Positions 43,907 through 55,615 of a DNA stretch of 64,000 nucleotides are shown one piece after another. This DNA comes from Oscarella lobularis (taxonomy: Eukaryota; Porifera; Homoscleromorpha; Homosclerophorida; Oscarellidae). A model generated the notes under the pieces. The model was not told the origin of the DNA. It saw only the letters and a program-made list of their open reading frames with translations, and searched no databases. The position numbers were made by a program, and so were the translations under genes. The DNA lies in NCBI RefSeq assembly GCF_947507565.1, contig NC_089180.1:3472001-3536000 (forward strand), given 5' to 3'. Within the stretch, counting starts at the first letter, position 1, and every line of letters begins with the position of its first letter.

Positions 43907-45667
43907 ATGGCGGGCTGTTCCCAAGACGACGAATCCACTCGCGAAGCAGCAAATCGCGTTTTGAGGGGCGTTTTTGGTCACGACTCGTTTCGTTTTGGCC
44001 AATTGGAGGCGATAACTGCGGTTATGAAAGGCCACGACGTCGTCGTGCGCTTGACGACGAGAGCAGGGAAATCGCTTTACTATCAGATTCCTTCGCAGCT
44101 TCGTTCTGGATCGATATCACTAATAATCAGCACACTGAGTGCTCTAATGAAAGAGCAGGTGAACCGAAAATAATCACTAACGCCTTGCAAGTCAAATTTT
44201 TTTTAGGTCAGTAAACTCACTGATCTGGGGCTAGCTGCAGCAAAATATGTGTGCGTGCAAGAATTAAAAGACGCTTCCATTGTTCAATACAGTCTGCAGC
44301 ACTAGTAAAAGCGGCTATATTTAACACGATTTCTTGTCTTTAGCGTTCCTCTCTCCGGAATGCGCCATTAGCAAAATATTTTGTAAAATAATGAGGACGT
44401 CGAAGTTATGGGAGTAAGTACTTTTAATTGCAATTGATGAAGCCCACTGTGTCTCGGAATGGTTAGCCTTTACTAGCCAGCAGATAATATCGTTACCTAA
44501 TAATCTGATGAAGGGGTGATCACTTCCGAACTGATTATTCAAGGCTGTCTGTGCTACAAAAGTACACTTTCTGCCCGGTAATGGTTCTTACAGCCACAGC
44601 CACTGGAGAAATAATGAGCACCATTGAGAAGTCTCTCAAGCTGCGAGAACCAACATACATTACCGGGAGACTGAATAGGAAAAATATATTTTATCTTTTT
44701 ATGAAAAAGAAACAAACGGAAGAGGCAAGCCAAGACCATTGCTGTTTGTATCGTATTTCTGATCTCAAAATTAATGAAGGCGTCACTCAGCCCGATATTG
44801 AGTAATATGAAAAGTAGCCGAAATGTGAAGACCATAATATATGTGAAAACGAAGGAAATCGCAACCGTCTTATGGAAAATGATGAAATTATGTGGGCCAT
44901 CAGAGACAAGAAAAAGAGCCAAAGACGACTTTAGAGATGGAGCAGTCAACACAGTAATAGCTACAATAGGATTTGGAATGGTTGGTGTGTCGCTAACTAA
45001 CATAACAAAAAACTTTATTCAATTTTGCTTAGGGCATTGACATCCCCGACGTTAGGAATCCCTGAAAGCATCTCTCAAATATTTCAGGTACAGACGACTC
45101 TTGTATGTACATGACATAAGAGGAACATTTGCAGATGTTCGGCAGAGCCGGTCGAGATGAACATTCCTCAACTTCCGTTCTACTCTACAGCCTGAAAAGT
45201 TTACAGTGTCGAGACGTGGACAAGTCCGTTCGTTTGCTTATACGCGAACCAAAATGCATAAGGAAGAAGTTTCTACATTTGCTCAACTCTACGTACACTG
45301 AAGACGAGCAAGAAGACGACAACTGCTGCAGTCACTGTGACTACACATCCTTCGATCCAAATGGCTTCTTTACATTAGAAAAAAGCCTGATCCGGAAAAG
45401 GACAGCTTTGAAAAAGAAAACTTCAGTTCCTAAGAGAGCAATTACGGTACTAATTAATGTTAATTTCAGCCTTTTTGACAGCATTTATTTTAGCACCACG
45501 AAGGAGATATTGAGTCTGCTCTCTCCAGGTGGAGAAATTACATGATGATTTCGGCAGGCTACGTTTGCCGAGGCGTTAAAGCAATCGCTACAAATAGTCT
45601 CTTGGATGATTTGAAACAACGAATTCCAAGCATAAATTCCGAAGACGACTTGCGAAACGTTCCCTGA
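43907..45667 (+). pseudogene. RecQ-family helicase, decayed
   Basis: Motifs in helicase order: FGHDSFRFGQLEAI (motif 0), TRAGKSLYYQIP (Walker A, where the usual first Gly of GAGKS-type motifs is Arg), LIAIDEAHCVSEW (DEAH, near 44440), VMVLTATAT (III), KTIIYVKTKE and VIATIGFGM (second RecA lobe), QMFGRAGRDE (VI). A zinc-binding DNCCSHCD segment and a C-terminal HHEGDIESALSRWRNY end it. Some gaps are introns. However, stops at 44172, about 44410 and elsewhere, plus the altered Walker A, indicate a pseudogene. A TE-borne RecQ is possible. Confidence 0.6.
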
Positions 45668-45828
45668 GTTCAAGATTAGTATGTTCGCGACCTCTTCAGA
45701 ATGCTTTTGCCCTGGATAGGAGAGCGACACACGATATACCTTTACAAGATAGTACTAATACATGAGGATCCTCCCAATTCGATGTGCCAGAGATTATTTG
45801 TAAAAAACTAAGAAGACAGTCAGGTCAC

Positions 45829-45954
45829 TCACCTTCGTCACCCTTGCTGACGTCGTCATCGTCGTCAAGAGAAAGCTCGCTTCGTTTCGTGAGCAGAAAA
45901 CGTTTGAGCCATCCCTTCTCTTTCTTCCAGGTCAGCCCTGCCAGACGAGTGTCT
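45829..45954 (-). other. Isolated splice-bounded exon (minus)
   Basis: Lies between a TGTAG acceptor and a GACGAAG|GTGAGT donor. It encodes a basic then Asp-rich peptide (KRSELSLDDDDDVSKG). Parent gene unknown. Confidence 0.3.
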
Positions 45955-46088
45955 ACAAAAAAAATTTTTAAATTTTCTTCTTTTCTTGAAGACAGCCATT
46001 TCATTCTTTTCGACGATTTCACGAAAAGCTTTGACGTCATTTTCTGCAGTGGGAGTTGTGTGAGTCATACTTCTGCTATTACTTGCAG

Positions 46089-46210
46089 AGCTGAATCTGC
46101 CTTTAGCGATGCTTTGAGCAAAATAAAAGCGGATCTCGACACAAGAGCGACGTGTTTTTTTGTCAAGTTAGCTCCCGAGTGGCGGACAGAGTTTTTGATG
46201 ACCCTATGTG
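46089..46210 (+). other. Isolated splice-bounded exon (plus)
   Basis: Lies between CTTGCAG and |GTGAGT. It encodes AESAFSDALSKIKADLDTRA and PEWRTEFLMTL, protein-like but unrecognised. Confidence 0.3.
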
Positions 46211-47581
46211 AGTAAAACAAATAGATAAGTGGAGTTGGCCTAACATACTTAATTGTTGTTTAAATTACAGGTTGTAATGTTCTAGTACTTGATCAATGGC
46301 TTTGCCATGGCCAGGAACTCCTGATACGTTGCAGGTGCGATGGTAAGTGTGCAGGCGAGCTATGTCATCTGGCCAATATGCTGCCAGATTAGCGAGCAAA
46401 TTTGCTGCTTCTACGCGCGTAATTCTTCTTCCCACATTCCAAGAAGTATATCAACCAGTATCTCCATAGGCGAATAATTCTCGGGCCATCCTCGTAGCGA
46501 ATAGCATTTCTTAGGGCATCGTAGAGGAAACCCATGTTGCAGACTGCCCGATGGTACGCATAAACTTCATCGGAGTCCTCCGCTGTAGAGGGATATTCTG
46601 GATTCAGCTTGCACAGCGTGCTTCGAGCGATGTCGTCCACAACTTTCTCTAACCAATTGTCAGAATCTTCAGGGATGGTGATATCCGCACTCGGATCGGT
46701 TACCCCAAAATAATGGCAAGCGGCAGAGGTAAGATGAGTTGAGAACACCTAAAGATGGCATTCAAAGAGAGGTCTTGTCTCACAATGGTCTAAGTACATT
46801 TTGAAAGAATTCATCTGATTCCTGAAACTTTTTTCCCTCTTTGGTAACTCCCGATCTATCCCCGAAGAAGATGACTAAGTGTCCCACATACCGTTTCTGA
46901 TCCCCACAACGTGTGAAAGCAAGTGTCCAGACACTCCCACGTGAAATGGAAATCGCCTATGCAGAAGAGTTTTTCCGTTAAATAATCAGTCAGTCAGTCA
47001 GTCAGTCATTCAGTCACTGGGTCTGACTGTCGGTCGATTATTCAATCAGAAATACCTGGACTCTCTTTTGCCCACTGTAACTGATCAATAGGCGTTGGTT
47101 CTGGAAGACGATATCGCTTTGCTCCCCGCACATTTTTGCATGAGAGCTGATCACCGACTATGGCCTTTATGACGACAAAGAATTACGCTCATATCGTAAG
47201 TCTATTTGACTACTTTACCAGAGAACTGACGTCTGTCTTGCCTATGTCATGGGCGCATTTTTCAAGAACTCTGATTGTTCCATCGATCGATCCTTCATTT
47301 TCATCCAATATTTCTAAAGGACAGATGTTAGCCTTTTGTATTTTCTGGAACGGACGTTGAGGAGAAAGCGCTTTAGAAAGTGGCTTCAGGGCTTTGAATT
47401 CAGTTGTCAGAAATCTTTTAAGAAACGTTTTCATGTCTGAGAACGTTTCTCGTTCATCAGCTGGCGATGGCAAGATGTGATCCTCTTTCAGAGATTCAGG
47501 CTTATCGACCTACATTGCACAAAGACAAGAGCACAATAACAGCTATCTTTTGTCACATTGCTATTCATACCCGAAAAAGTA

Positions 47582-49476
47582 CCGTATTAGCTCACTTTTT
47601 GCTGCATGCCGATTTAATATGAGGATTACCAGGGTGCCGTGTACCCCGGGGACATCGGCATGCCGGAGAAAGCGAGGTGCTTTTGTTTGTTTTTGGCAAA
47701 CTTTCATTAGTGCAAAAACATAAAGCATGAACGTGGGTTAGGGTTTGTGGTTAAGACATACAAGGCAAACGAGCTGAAAACGCTACAACTGAAACAACAA
47801 CGTCTAATCTTCTTGCTTATTCCTCGTCGGTAATAGGGTCATCTGTGTCTTCGTCAGTTAAACCTGTTGGATCGTGCGATTCGCAATCAACGTCTTCACC
47901 TCCAATTAACAGTCGAAGACGTGAATGAAGATCTTCAGATTTGCTGCTTAAAATTCCGCACTGAATGAATGATTGTCGGATCAAATCGTTAGGCAAAGCT
48001 TTCCAGCTCTCCGATACCCATCTTGCAATCATTTCATACGAAGCTGACTTTTTTTTGCCACTGCGTGTGAATTCTTGTTCACCTTCTGCCAACCAGTTTA
48101 GCCACTTCTCTTTCATTGCAGTCTTTGACGACTTGTTCCAGTGTACATCAGCAGGCTGCAATAAAGGTGTCATTCCTCCTGGAATAACAGCAACGTCGGT
48201 ATTGTAATGCTGCTTAAAAGATAATAGAACAGTTTTCTTCAAATGACACGGAGCGCTGTCAAAAACAATCATTGACTGAGGCTTCCAGAATCCGTTAGGT
48301 CTGGCTTTCCAAACACGACTTTTCCAAGAGTTCATCATGTCCGCGGACATGTACCCTTTTTGGCTCACCTCTACTCTTACGTCGGAAGGAAAAGACCCTT
48401 TAGGTACATTTTTCAACCCTTTGAAAATAATTAACGGTGGCAGTTTGGCGCCGTTAGCCATTGCCGCTAAAACAACTGTGTATCTTAACTTCTCTTTGGC
48501 GGTGGTCTTTGCTGAAACAACTTTAACGCCTTTAAAATCATATGATTTCGACGCAGGCAAATCGAACCACATTGGGTTTCATCCATGTTGCCTATGGCAT
48601 CGGGTGGTAGACCTTTAGATTCTCTCTTGTTCAGCACAAAGGAAATAAATAAATCCGCAACATTTGACGGCACCTTTTGCCCAGTTGAGGTTACAACTCG
48701 GCAGCTGAGGTCCTGCCGTTTGATAAAACGGTCCAACCAACCATTAGACGCTTTAAAGGTAAAAGTCTCAGAAGAATAGAGTTCTTCAAAGCAGATCCTT
48801 GCCTTTCGCTGTATCATGCCTCCGCTAACAGTAACTCCCTTTTTTCTTAGATCCCTTATCCAGGCAACAACTTCATCCTCCATCAGGGGAAATACACCGC
48901 GTTGTTTGGTGTCACCCTTCTCCAGTGGAATCTTCCGTCTTCTCTTGACACTTAGAGACCGGTCATCGCGAATACCTTGGAGCTTCTCTCTTTCTTTAGC
49001 CCAGTCTTGGACGCTCTGTCGCGGCACTCTGCAAATCTTTGCCGTCTTAGATTTATTTCCCTGAAATTTGTCCAACTTTCGAAGAACAGACAACTTCGTC
49101 TCAATAGTGTAAGATTTCCTTTTGCAAACGTCTTTCGGTGTTGAATCTGAAGCAAAAGCCACTCACAACTGTTAAAGACATGCCAAAGAAGCAACCTGGC
49201 GAAGCCAAGATGTCTTGCTCGTGGTCGAAATCGTTAAGATCGTCAAAATCGTCTTCAGCTACTTCGTTCGTCGGCGCGTGCATGGCCATTGCGACGTGCT
49301 CAATCTGCGCAAGCGCGCTGCGGCTGCAGTGCGCTAATATCTTCAGTTGCAACACAACCTCTACCGATAACGGCATTCCCCGCATTATACCGGCATGCCG
49401 TTTTAGTGACTAACCAGTGAAAACTTTGGAAGCAGAAAACGTTTACCGGCATGCAGCAAAAAGTGAGGTAATACGG
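47582..49476 (-). mobile_element. pogo/POGK-type element, 1895 bp
   Basis: Terminal inverted repeats of about 30 bp start CCGTATTA, differ at one base, continue CTCACTTTTTGCTGCATGCCG and are flanked by TA on both sides (47580-47581, 49477-49478). A second inverted pair with GCATGCCG lies about 55 bp further in at each end. The transposase gene inside has one frameshift. Confidence 0.85.
47817..49162 (-). pseudogene. pogo/POGK-type transposase with a single-base frameshift
   Basis: The N-terminal frame (49162-48485) has a brinker/psq-like DNA-binding domain (YTIETKLSVLRKL, RVPRQSVQDW), then a CENP-B-type domain (FTFKASNGWLDRFIKRQ) and the first aspartate AIGNMDET. A one-base deletion at about 48575 shifts to the frame starting MWFDLPASKSYDFKGVK. 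That frame carries FDSAPCHLK (second Asp) and LLQPADVHWNK (third Asp) and ends in an acidic tail. All catalytic residues remain, so a single indel separates it from an intact gene. Confidence 0.8.
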
Positions 49477-49841
49477 TAATGGTTCTAAATGTGGGTCAAT
49501 TTCTGCTGTTATGACAAGTCTCGTTGTCATGTCCCACATCTGCAATTTCCGGTCTTGACAAAAAACGAAAATAAGCCTTTGTTTGCAATGTTCAGGGTCA
49601 AACCAGCTCTTTGATGCTGAACTCTTTTTGTGATGTTCATATTGTCGAACGCCACGATCACGTTCTTCCGAGGAGTCTGATGTATGAGACTCTGTTCCTT
49701 GCTGATGTTATCAAGGATTCGCCAAGCATGACGGTAGGAGTTACATAAACCAAGAGTGCTCAAATCATTGATGATCTTCTTTTTGCACTATAGCAATGTT
49801 TTTTAGTCATTTAACCCACCAGAATGACATTGACGCATTAA

Positions 49842-50220
49842 ATGCTCATAAAAAATGGTCCAGTCCAATCGACATCTACAGACGACGGCGGCGGCGTCCG
49901 CAAAGTTGAGAACATAACGGAATACCTACTATACGACTTGTTTAAAATAATTGAAAATTGTTTTTTAAATATGTATTGGTTGCACCTGCTCAGCATTGTA
50001 AAGTACTTAATAACAGGTAGGGTTTAGGAGATAAACGGCAAATCAAGTTCCAGTACCTTGTTCAAAGAAAGTTGAAGTTGAGAACATAACGGAGTACCTC
50101 CGAAACGACTCAATGGATTTATTTAAGAAAGATTGGGGCGCCTTTTCCCCGCAATGTTAAGAAGTTGATAACAATAAGGGTTTAGCAGATAAACAACGAA
50201 CTATGGAACATTGTGTGTTT
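49842..50220 (+). repeat. Diverged tandem duplication, about 170 bp units
   Basis: GTTGAGAACATAACGGA at 49907 recurs at 50078, and GGGTTTAGGAGATAAAC at 50020 recurs near 50167 with small changes. No open frame is shared by both units. Confidence 0.6.
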
Positions 50221-50229
50221 CAGTACCTC

Positions 50230-51900
50230 CGAAAACCCAAGCAACCGTTTGAGGTCTGCGTGTTCATCTTTCTTGGCCTATTTTTTCAAGAATGACAGGC
50301 AGTTGTTCAGAATCATTGGACCTACGGCGGTGGGAAAAAATGTCACAAACCTTACCACCTTGTACTTTAATTAAATACGGTGCTCGACCAATCTTATTCA
50401 ATTTTATGATTTTGTTGCCCCTATACTTCAGAGAAAATATACTTTGACGTCGCTATTTATTCTTTTAAAACCTTAATCTCTTTCATTATGCCAGAACTAT
50501 TAGAAAAACTTACCGCGAGTGGGCAAAATCGCAGATTTAACTTATTTATTTTAAAAATATTTAAATAATTCCTTTGCTTACTTACTGCACAAAGCGCAGT
50601 GTTCGGAAACGATAAGAAAAAAATCAGACGTCATTTTTGGACCGATTTCTACTGCCAGCTATTTTCGCTTTCATCATGAAGTAACTGCAAGCACCCCAAC
50701 CAATGAGGCCCAATTTTTGACTGTGTCGTATGCGCCTTCGTGGTCTGCAAACAGCTGTCAGTGTTAATAAGCCATATTACGCAGAATTGGCCTGTCCGCC
50801 AATAAAGTTTAGAGGCACTTGACCACATTGAGTATGATTTAATTAAGGCGTCATCACGTAATCAGTTGCACAGCGTAGGTGCAAGATCGCAAATTGTAGC
50901 GTGGGTTTTAGGAAACAGTCCTATATCACCATAGCAACGATGTTTAAAGCGTAATTGTAGGGAAACAAAAGAGCACAATTGAAATCGCCTGGACCGATCT
51001 TTATAAAAGAGTATTTTGATGCGTTTCGCATAAAGAACTAAAGGATAGTTGCTAGGTGATCAACGCAAAATACCAAGGAAAAGTACTTTTGCACTATATT
51101 GAAGGATTACTCGATCACCATGCATGGGATCGACGAATCTTTCAACGAAATTTTAGAGACTCGATCCTATCGTTTCGCGTTTGCGAAAGGATAGTACGTC
51201 TCTCATTTTGAATTTTGCGGCCTAGTCCGGGGGTGGTTCACATGAGAACCTTATGCAAGGGTAGTGCTGTAGCAGTGCTTGTTGTTGCAATCATACGTAT
51301 ACTGTAAATCTCGCCAAGAATTCCGACAGCGATTTGTAGAATAGCAGCGGTTTGAATCTAACTATCAATTCACTGTTGCATCTGACTTGCACGTTTGGCC
51401 CAGGGCTGCTTACCGAGTTGTGTTGCCAAAACGAATAGAGAACTTACTGATTTGCTAGAAGACACATTGAAGGCCGTCTATCTGATTCTAATTAAGAGCC
51501 AGATTTAAAAGTATTATCAAGGTTTGCCCGTTTATTTGTTTATTCCGCATAACGTCTATTTGCATTATAATTTTGAGATTAATTAAACAAAGGATCGGTT
51601 TGAAACCAAGGCTAAATGCGTTTGTCGTGTATTGTAGATTTAGTTTGCTATCGTCTAAATAAAATAAGGCATGTACATCAAAGTCAACTCGATCAAGCGG
51701 AAGCAGATGCAAAAATGATTGCCCAAATAAATACGGCATTAGAGAATAATTTGTAGGAGTTTTGTAATTTATGTCGACCGATGAACGAAAGTAGCCAGGC
51801 AATTGAAAAATTAACTGCTCTGTTGGCGTAAGTTTCACACTTCACGGCGAAACTGGGCAACCCATATAAGCGTCGGCTGTGCGATCTCCATGCAGTCTAG
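50230..51900. other. Stretch without a supported gene
   Basis: AT-rich. It contains one 12-bp hairpin (51167-51194) and no domain-bearing frame. Confidence 0.5.
51167..51194. other. Imperfect hairpin
   Basis: CTATCGTTTCGC and GCGAAAGGATAG are complementary with one mismatch around a 4-base loop. No link to a gene end is seen. Confidence 0.5.
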
Positions 51901-52180
51901 CAGCCGCAACGACGACAGCAGCCGTTGCCTACACCACTTCAATTAGGGCAAATTTCTGACATTAGTACAGCTCTAAAAACTGCAGATAAACTGAGGCAAA
52001 TAGTGAAGGAAGCCGTTGGGAAATTGGAGTCAAAGATAGCGCCGGAAATGGAAGAGGCGTCAATAAAATCTTGTTTGCAGTGGGTGAAATTTTTAGTGCA
52101 CCTACCGAAGAGGGATAAACTGTCAAAGATTTGTTTCATTTTACCGAAAAAAATCTGTTTGTTTCGTCAGTAATTTACTG
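51900..52180 (+). other. Possible exon of unknown gene
   Basis: An open frame with a helical look (DISTALKTADKLRQIVKEAV then GKLESKIAPEME) after a CAG-rich start. No family recognised. A possible GT..AG pair lies around 52100-52300. Confidence 0.25.
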
Positions 52181-52551
52181 CGTGGTTTAGAGCTTGCTCT
52201 TTTTCTGATTTACAAATTTCCTGGTGAGCTGGATTAAAAAATTTGCCACAAAAATCTGAAAATGTTTATTTTAGACAACGTCAAAATCACGTAATTAAAT
52301 TTTTAGGATGAAGCAAGCTGAAGAGTACGTCGATAACTACATGGACGTTCAATCGACAGCACGCGGAAGTCCGGTAAACGTCAATCAGCGTACTGATTCG
52401 TTTATGTAAGGAACATGCCGCGGAATTGATAGGCACGAGAGAACACATTTGAAGGATGGGATGCAACTAGTGGCCAGCCGGTGGTTCCTTTCACGCTAGG
52501 GTGTTTAGTGCTTCTGTTTTACGAAATTGTTTCCTAGAGTGAAGAGGGAGC

Positions 52552-53840
52552 AATGTGTGACGTGCAGACTAGTGACGAACAGTTTGAGGTACAGCTGCAT
52601 GCAGTCATTGAGGAATGTTTTTTATACGGATTAAATCACATTATTGTTGTCCAAAGGATGCGGGACGTGCGGAGAATGCGTTGGACGACGATCTTCACGC
52701 CGTTCTTGTGTACGAGAATAAGGATCTTCTGATAAAGATCTCTCGGCGTTACAAAAGAAAGCTAGACGTATACTAATGAGCAAGGAGAAAGACGTCCAAG
52801 TGACGTCCAAGTGGGATGATCGTCTGCAAGATAGTGTCGTTCACGTGCTAAACAAGCGTGGGCAGATATGGGTGCGATAGGGAGATGTGCAGGACATCAT
52901 TCAACATTTCTACGAAAAATTAAAGGAAGGAAATTCAAAAATTCTTCATCACGTACGTTTGATTCTATTGTTATGTTTGTACATGTGTCGTTCTTAGGCA
53001 ATTAGGCGCCATTACGCTGGCATCTCAGCGAGGCAAATTGATGAATGGCTCAAGAAATCACCTTTTCATAGTGCACCTTTCAATCGTACTGTAACTACGT
53101 GTACTTAGTGACCTATATGTATTTCACAGAACAAACAACCGATGTTTCGAAACAAGGGACCATTGAAGCCGATAACGGCGGACGCTCCCATGGAACGAGT
53201 TCAAATCGATCTCGTCGATATGAAGTCCCTAGTTGTGACAAAAGGAGGCAAGTCCTATCGATACGTCTTGTCAATCATGGACGTGTTCAGTCGTTATGTT
53301 GTGCTACGAGCCCTTTCCGATAAGACAGCGACTGCAGTAGCGGATCAAAGACGTGTTCGCTATAATTGGGACTCCCAAAATATTGCAGTGCGACCAAGGG
53401 ACGGAGTTTAAGGGGTCTGTTCGTCTTCTTATGGCTTGTTTAAATGTCAGAATAATAGAAAGAACTGGAGAAAAATACGCCATCGCTTTACAACGTTGGG
53501 GACAAAGTGAAAGCCATCGTTCATCTTCCTCAAAGTGGAAAGCGGGGAAAGTCCAAGAAAGGACTTCCGCTTTCTATTCCAGCGTCAATTAAGGAAGCTG
53601 ATCAACAAAATCATATCTATGAGGTATGATAAACGTCACCAAATGGGTTAAACGAATACACTGTCTCCTTCATTGTGTCATACAAAATTGATGACAAGGA
53701 GCACATTGTCATGTGTCCTGTAAGTAAAATAACGTCGATAACTGCAGGAGAAGAAGCTAGTAGGCAATTGCGTGCAAAAAGCCTACTCCGGAACGAAACC
53801 TCTTATAACTGTCAGAAAATGTATGAAGTGGACTTGTCAT
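52552..53840 (+). pseudogene. Integrase (Ginger/KRBA2-like or Gypsy) pseudogene
   Basis: Pieces in order: an N-terminal frame from 52552 broken by stops; HYAGISARQIDEWLKKSP (about 53010-53070), the zinc-binding lead-in. The rve core follows, MERVQIDLVDMKSLVV with YRYVLSIMDVFSRYVVLRAL (Asp in DLVD), then after a frameshift FAIIGTPKILQCDQGTEFKG (second Asp). Last comes KGLPLSIPASIKEADQQN. The DLVDM/YRYVLSIMD wording resembles Ginger-type and KRBA2-like integrases more than standard Gypsy ones, but I cannot settle it. Clearly inactive. Confidence 0.6.
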
Positions 53841-53974
53841 GTACATAGTTAAATTGCAATATTTAAACTGCGCGAGACTGCCTTTGAACTGACGACTGCA
53901 CAAAACAACGATCCGCCAGATGCTCTTATCTGTACAACGTCGAATGTTGCCGAATCAGCCGTCGTAGTACCTCG

Positions 53975-54300
53975 CCGAGTCGTTCCAGGTGAAGTTTGCT
54001 CGTCGTCTATGTAGACCAAGGACATTCGCTATTTCACGCCGGCGAGGATTAAATCGATAGCGCGTTGGAAGGTACTCGGGGTATTACACAGCCCGAACGG
54101 CATCAGACAAACTCAAACGAGCCCATCGAACAGCTAAACGCGGTTTTCTCTATATCGCATGGACGTACGGCCTCTTGCCAATATGCCGCATGAAGATCGA
54201 GACTATCATCGATTCTGGGCAGGGGGTACACCTGTCCTTTTGAGCGCGTTAAGGGCTAGGAAATTGACGCAGAACCGCTGGCTTTGATCTGTTCCACTGT
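53975..54300 (-). mobile_element. Gypsy reverse transcriptase fragment
   Basis: The minus strand reads RFCVNFLALNALKR, VYPLPRIDDSLDLHAAYWQE, then DIEKTAFSCSMGSFEFV and, after a frameshift, MPFGLCNTPSTFQRAIDLIL. These are RT motifs 2-4 of Ty3/Gypsy. A deletion removes the segment containing the FS.LDL active-site strand. Confidence 0.7.
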
Positions 54301-54700
54301 TTGATCCCCGATCTCGATTTCCTGTATTCACAGTACCGGCGTAGTGCTGTGGGAAATCCGCGAAAAACAAAGCCCGTATAAAGGTTAAATATCCGAATTA
54401 CGTCAAGCGAACATTGATCAGGCATAGTTCGGCAATGGCTTTAAAAACGTTGGATTTACTTGGAACGCCTATCGAAGAGCGTTCAGACGGATCGAATAGA
54501 GAATGCGGGTAAAAAGAACGTCAGATGAAATTGAGAAGCGTTCGATATTACGATTATCGCTTCCGATGAAGCGATACAACAGGTTGGAAGAGCCAAAACG
54601 CAGTAAAAAGGCCTCGAAACCGGTATATAACGTGACTGACCGCGTCCAAGATGGCGCGGGTTGTTCGCGATGACTAACCAATTCCTTTACTTGCTCTTAG

Positions 54701-54905
54701 GCAAATGAGTTTAGATATGAGAAACGATCTTATTTTCCTACACGTCATGAGTGGAGGCGAACTTCCAGAAGGCCCAGCAACGGATGTTCCGCCGTTTTTC
54801 AATGACGTACTAAAGCGGTGCGTCCGTCTCGAGTCGCAGGAGAGGCCCATGTTCCACTACATCCTTCTAATGATCATAGAAGGCAAAATAAGTCTGAATT
54901 CCTAA
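54701..54905 (+). CDS. Kinase C-lobe, last exon of a tyrosine-kinase-like gene
   Basis: Begins after a TTGCTCTTAG acceptor and ends at TAA. It encodes SLDMRNDLIFLHVMSGGELP, PPFFNDVLKRCVRLESQERP and MFHYILLMI, the helix G to helix I end of a kinase domain with the conserved Arg in ERP. No preceding kinase exon is found just upstream, where Gypsy RT debris lies. The N-lobe exon at 1475 is the only other kinase piece in the window. Confidence 0.55.
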
Positions 54906-55610
54906 CTGTCAGTATTCATTTGTAAGGCGTATCATACATGCAGTAGCGATTTATCTTTCTCTATCTATTAGTCTTGATTTCTGTGCATCTTTTTTCGTTT
55001 TTGTCTTCCTTTAGTCCACCCCATTTTTACCTTTGGCGTTAATTAATTAATTTTTTTCTATGAATTTTTTTTCTCTGTGCACCCTTCAGGTTTTTTCTTT
55101 GATTTCTCTGTTGTTCGAACCCTAAACAGATAGAGGAACTGACGATTAGTAGAGTTTTTGTGTCTGTGAAATTTCCACATTATGTTAACCTGTGCACGTG
55201 GCTCTTATTGTCCGGGCTGTAACGCGACACACCCATGCATAATTTATCATTAACCAGCCTAAAACCCGTCAAGCTCAATATTAACGACCCTAAAACCCAT
55301 CTCGTTCAATGTAAGATGCAAAACCCAACGTCGTTTAATGTCAAAATGCCCAAACTTTTCTTCTAGACAAGATACTAGCACTCCAAGGCCACAGTAGCAG
55401 GAGGGCCAATGTACTTTGATTACCCTTTTCCCCCCTAGAAAAGCCAAACCATTTCTCGTAAAATGTCGTCCCCGCTATCGGAGATCCGTGGACGTCCTCT
55501 CCCTCCTTCTTCCTCAACACAAGACGATAGAAAGGAATTACACAGGGTATTGACTTCTTCGCCTGCGACGTCATTAAGTGTTTCTTCAGGACCCTTCAGC
55601 AGCTGAAATA
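54906..55610. other. No gene seen; short imperfect repeats
   Basis: At 55259-55345 a segment of about 33 bp (AAAACCC...TCAATNTNA) recurs three times with changes. Pyrimidine-rich at 54950-55110. Confidence 0.45.
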
Positions 55611-55615
55611 CGTCT

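Larger units (their letters stand above)
46370..49800 (-). pseudogene. DUF6589-like gene, interrupted by a pogo-type element
   Basis: Exons from the 5' side: KKIINDLSTLGLCNSYRHAW..HQTPRKNVIVAFDNMNITKRVQHQR (49790-49580); MWDMTTRLVITAEIDPHLEP (49542-49479); then, beyond the transposon, LFR and a donor at 47572. VDKPESLKEDHILPSP..MKTFLKRFL follows (47510-47210), then VIGDQLSCKNVRGAKRYRLPEP (47165-47055), FHFTWECLDTCFHTLWGSE (46955-46900), and a last exon YHRAVCNMGFLYDALRNAIRYEDG..IIRLWRYWLIYF (46748-46389). This matches cnidarian/sponge DUF6589 proteins, thought to be TE-derived with an RNase-H-like fold. One exon border (after 49570) lacks a clear GT. Confidence 0.55.

Noticed and set aside
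43711-44035. Minus-strand ORFs over the RecQ start
   Set aside because: Shadows of the helicase exon, which has clear motifs on the + strand.
46980-47015. CAGT tandem repeat as a regulatory array
   Set aside because: A short microsatellite inside a DUF6589-like intron with nothing else to support a function.
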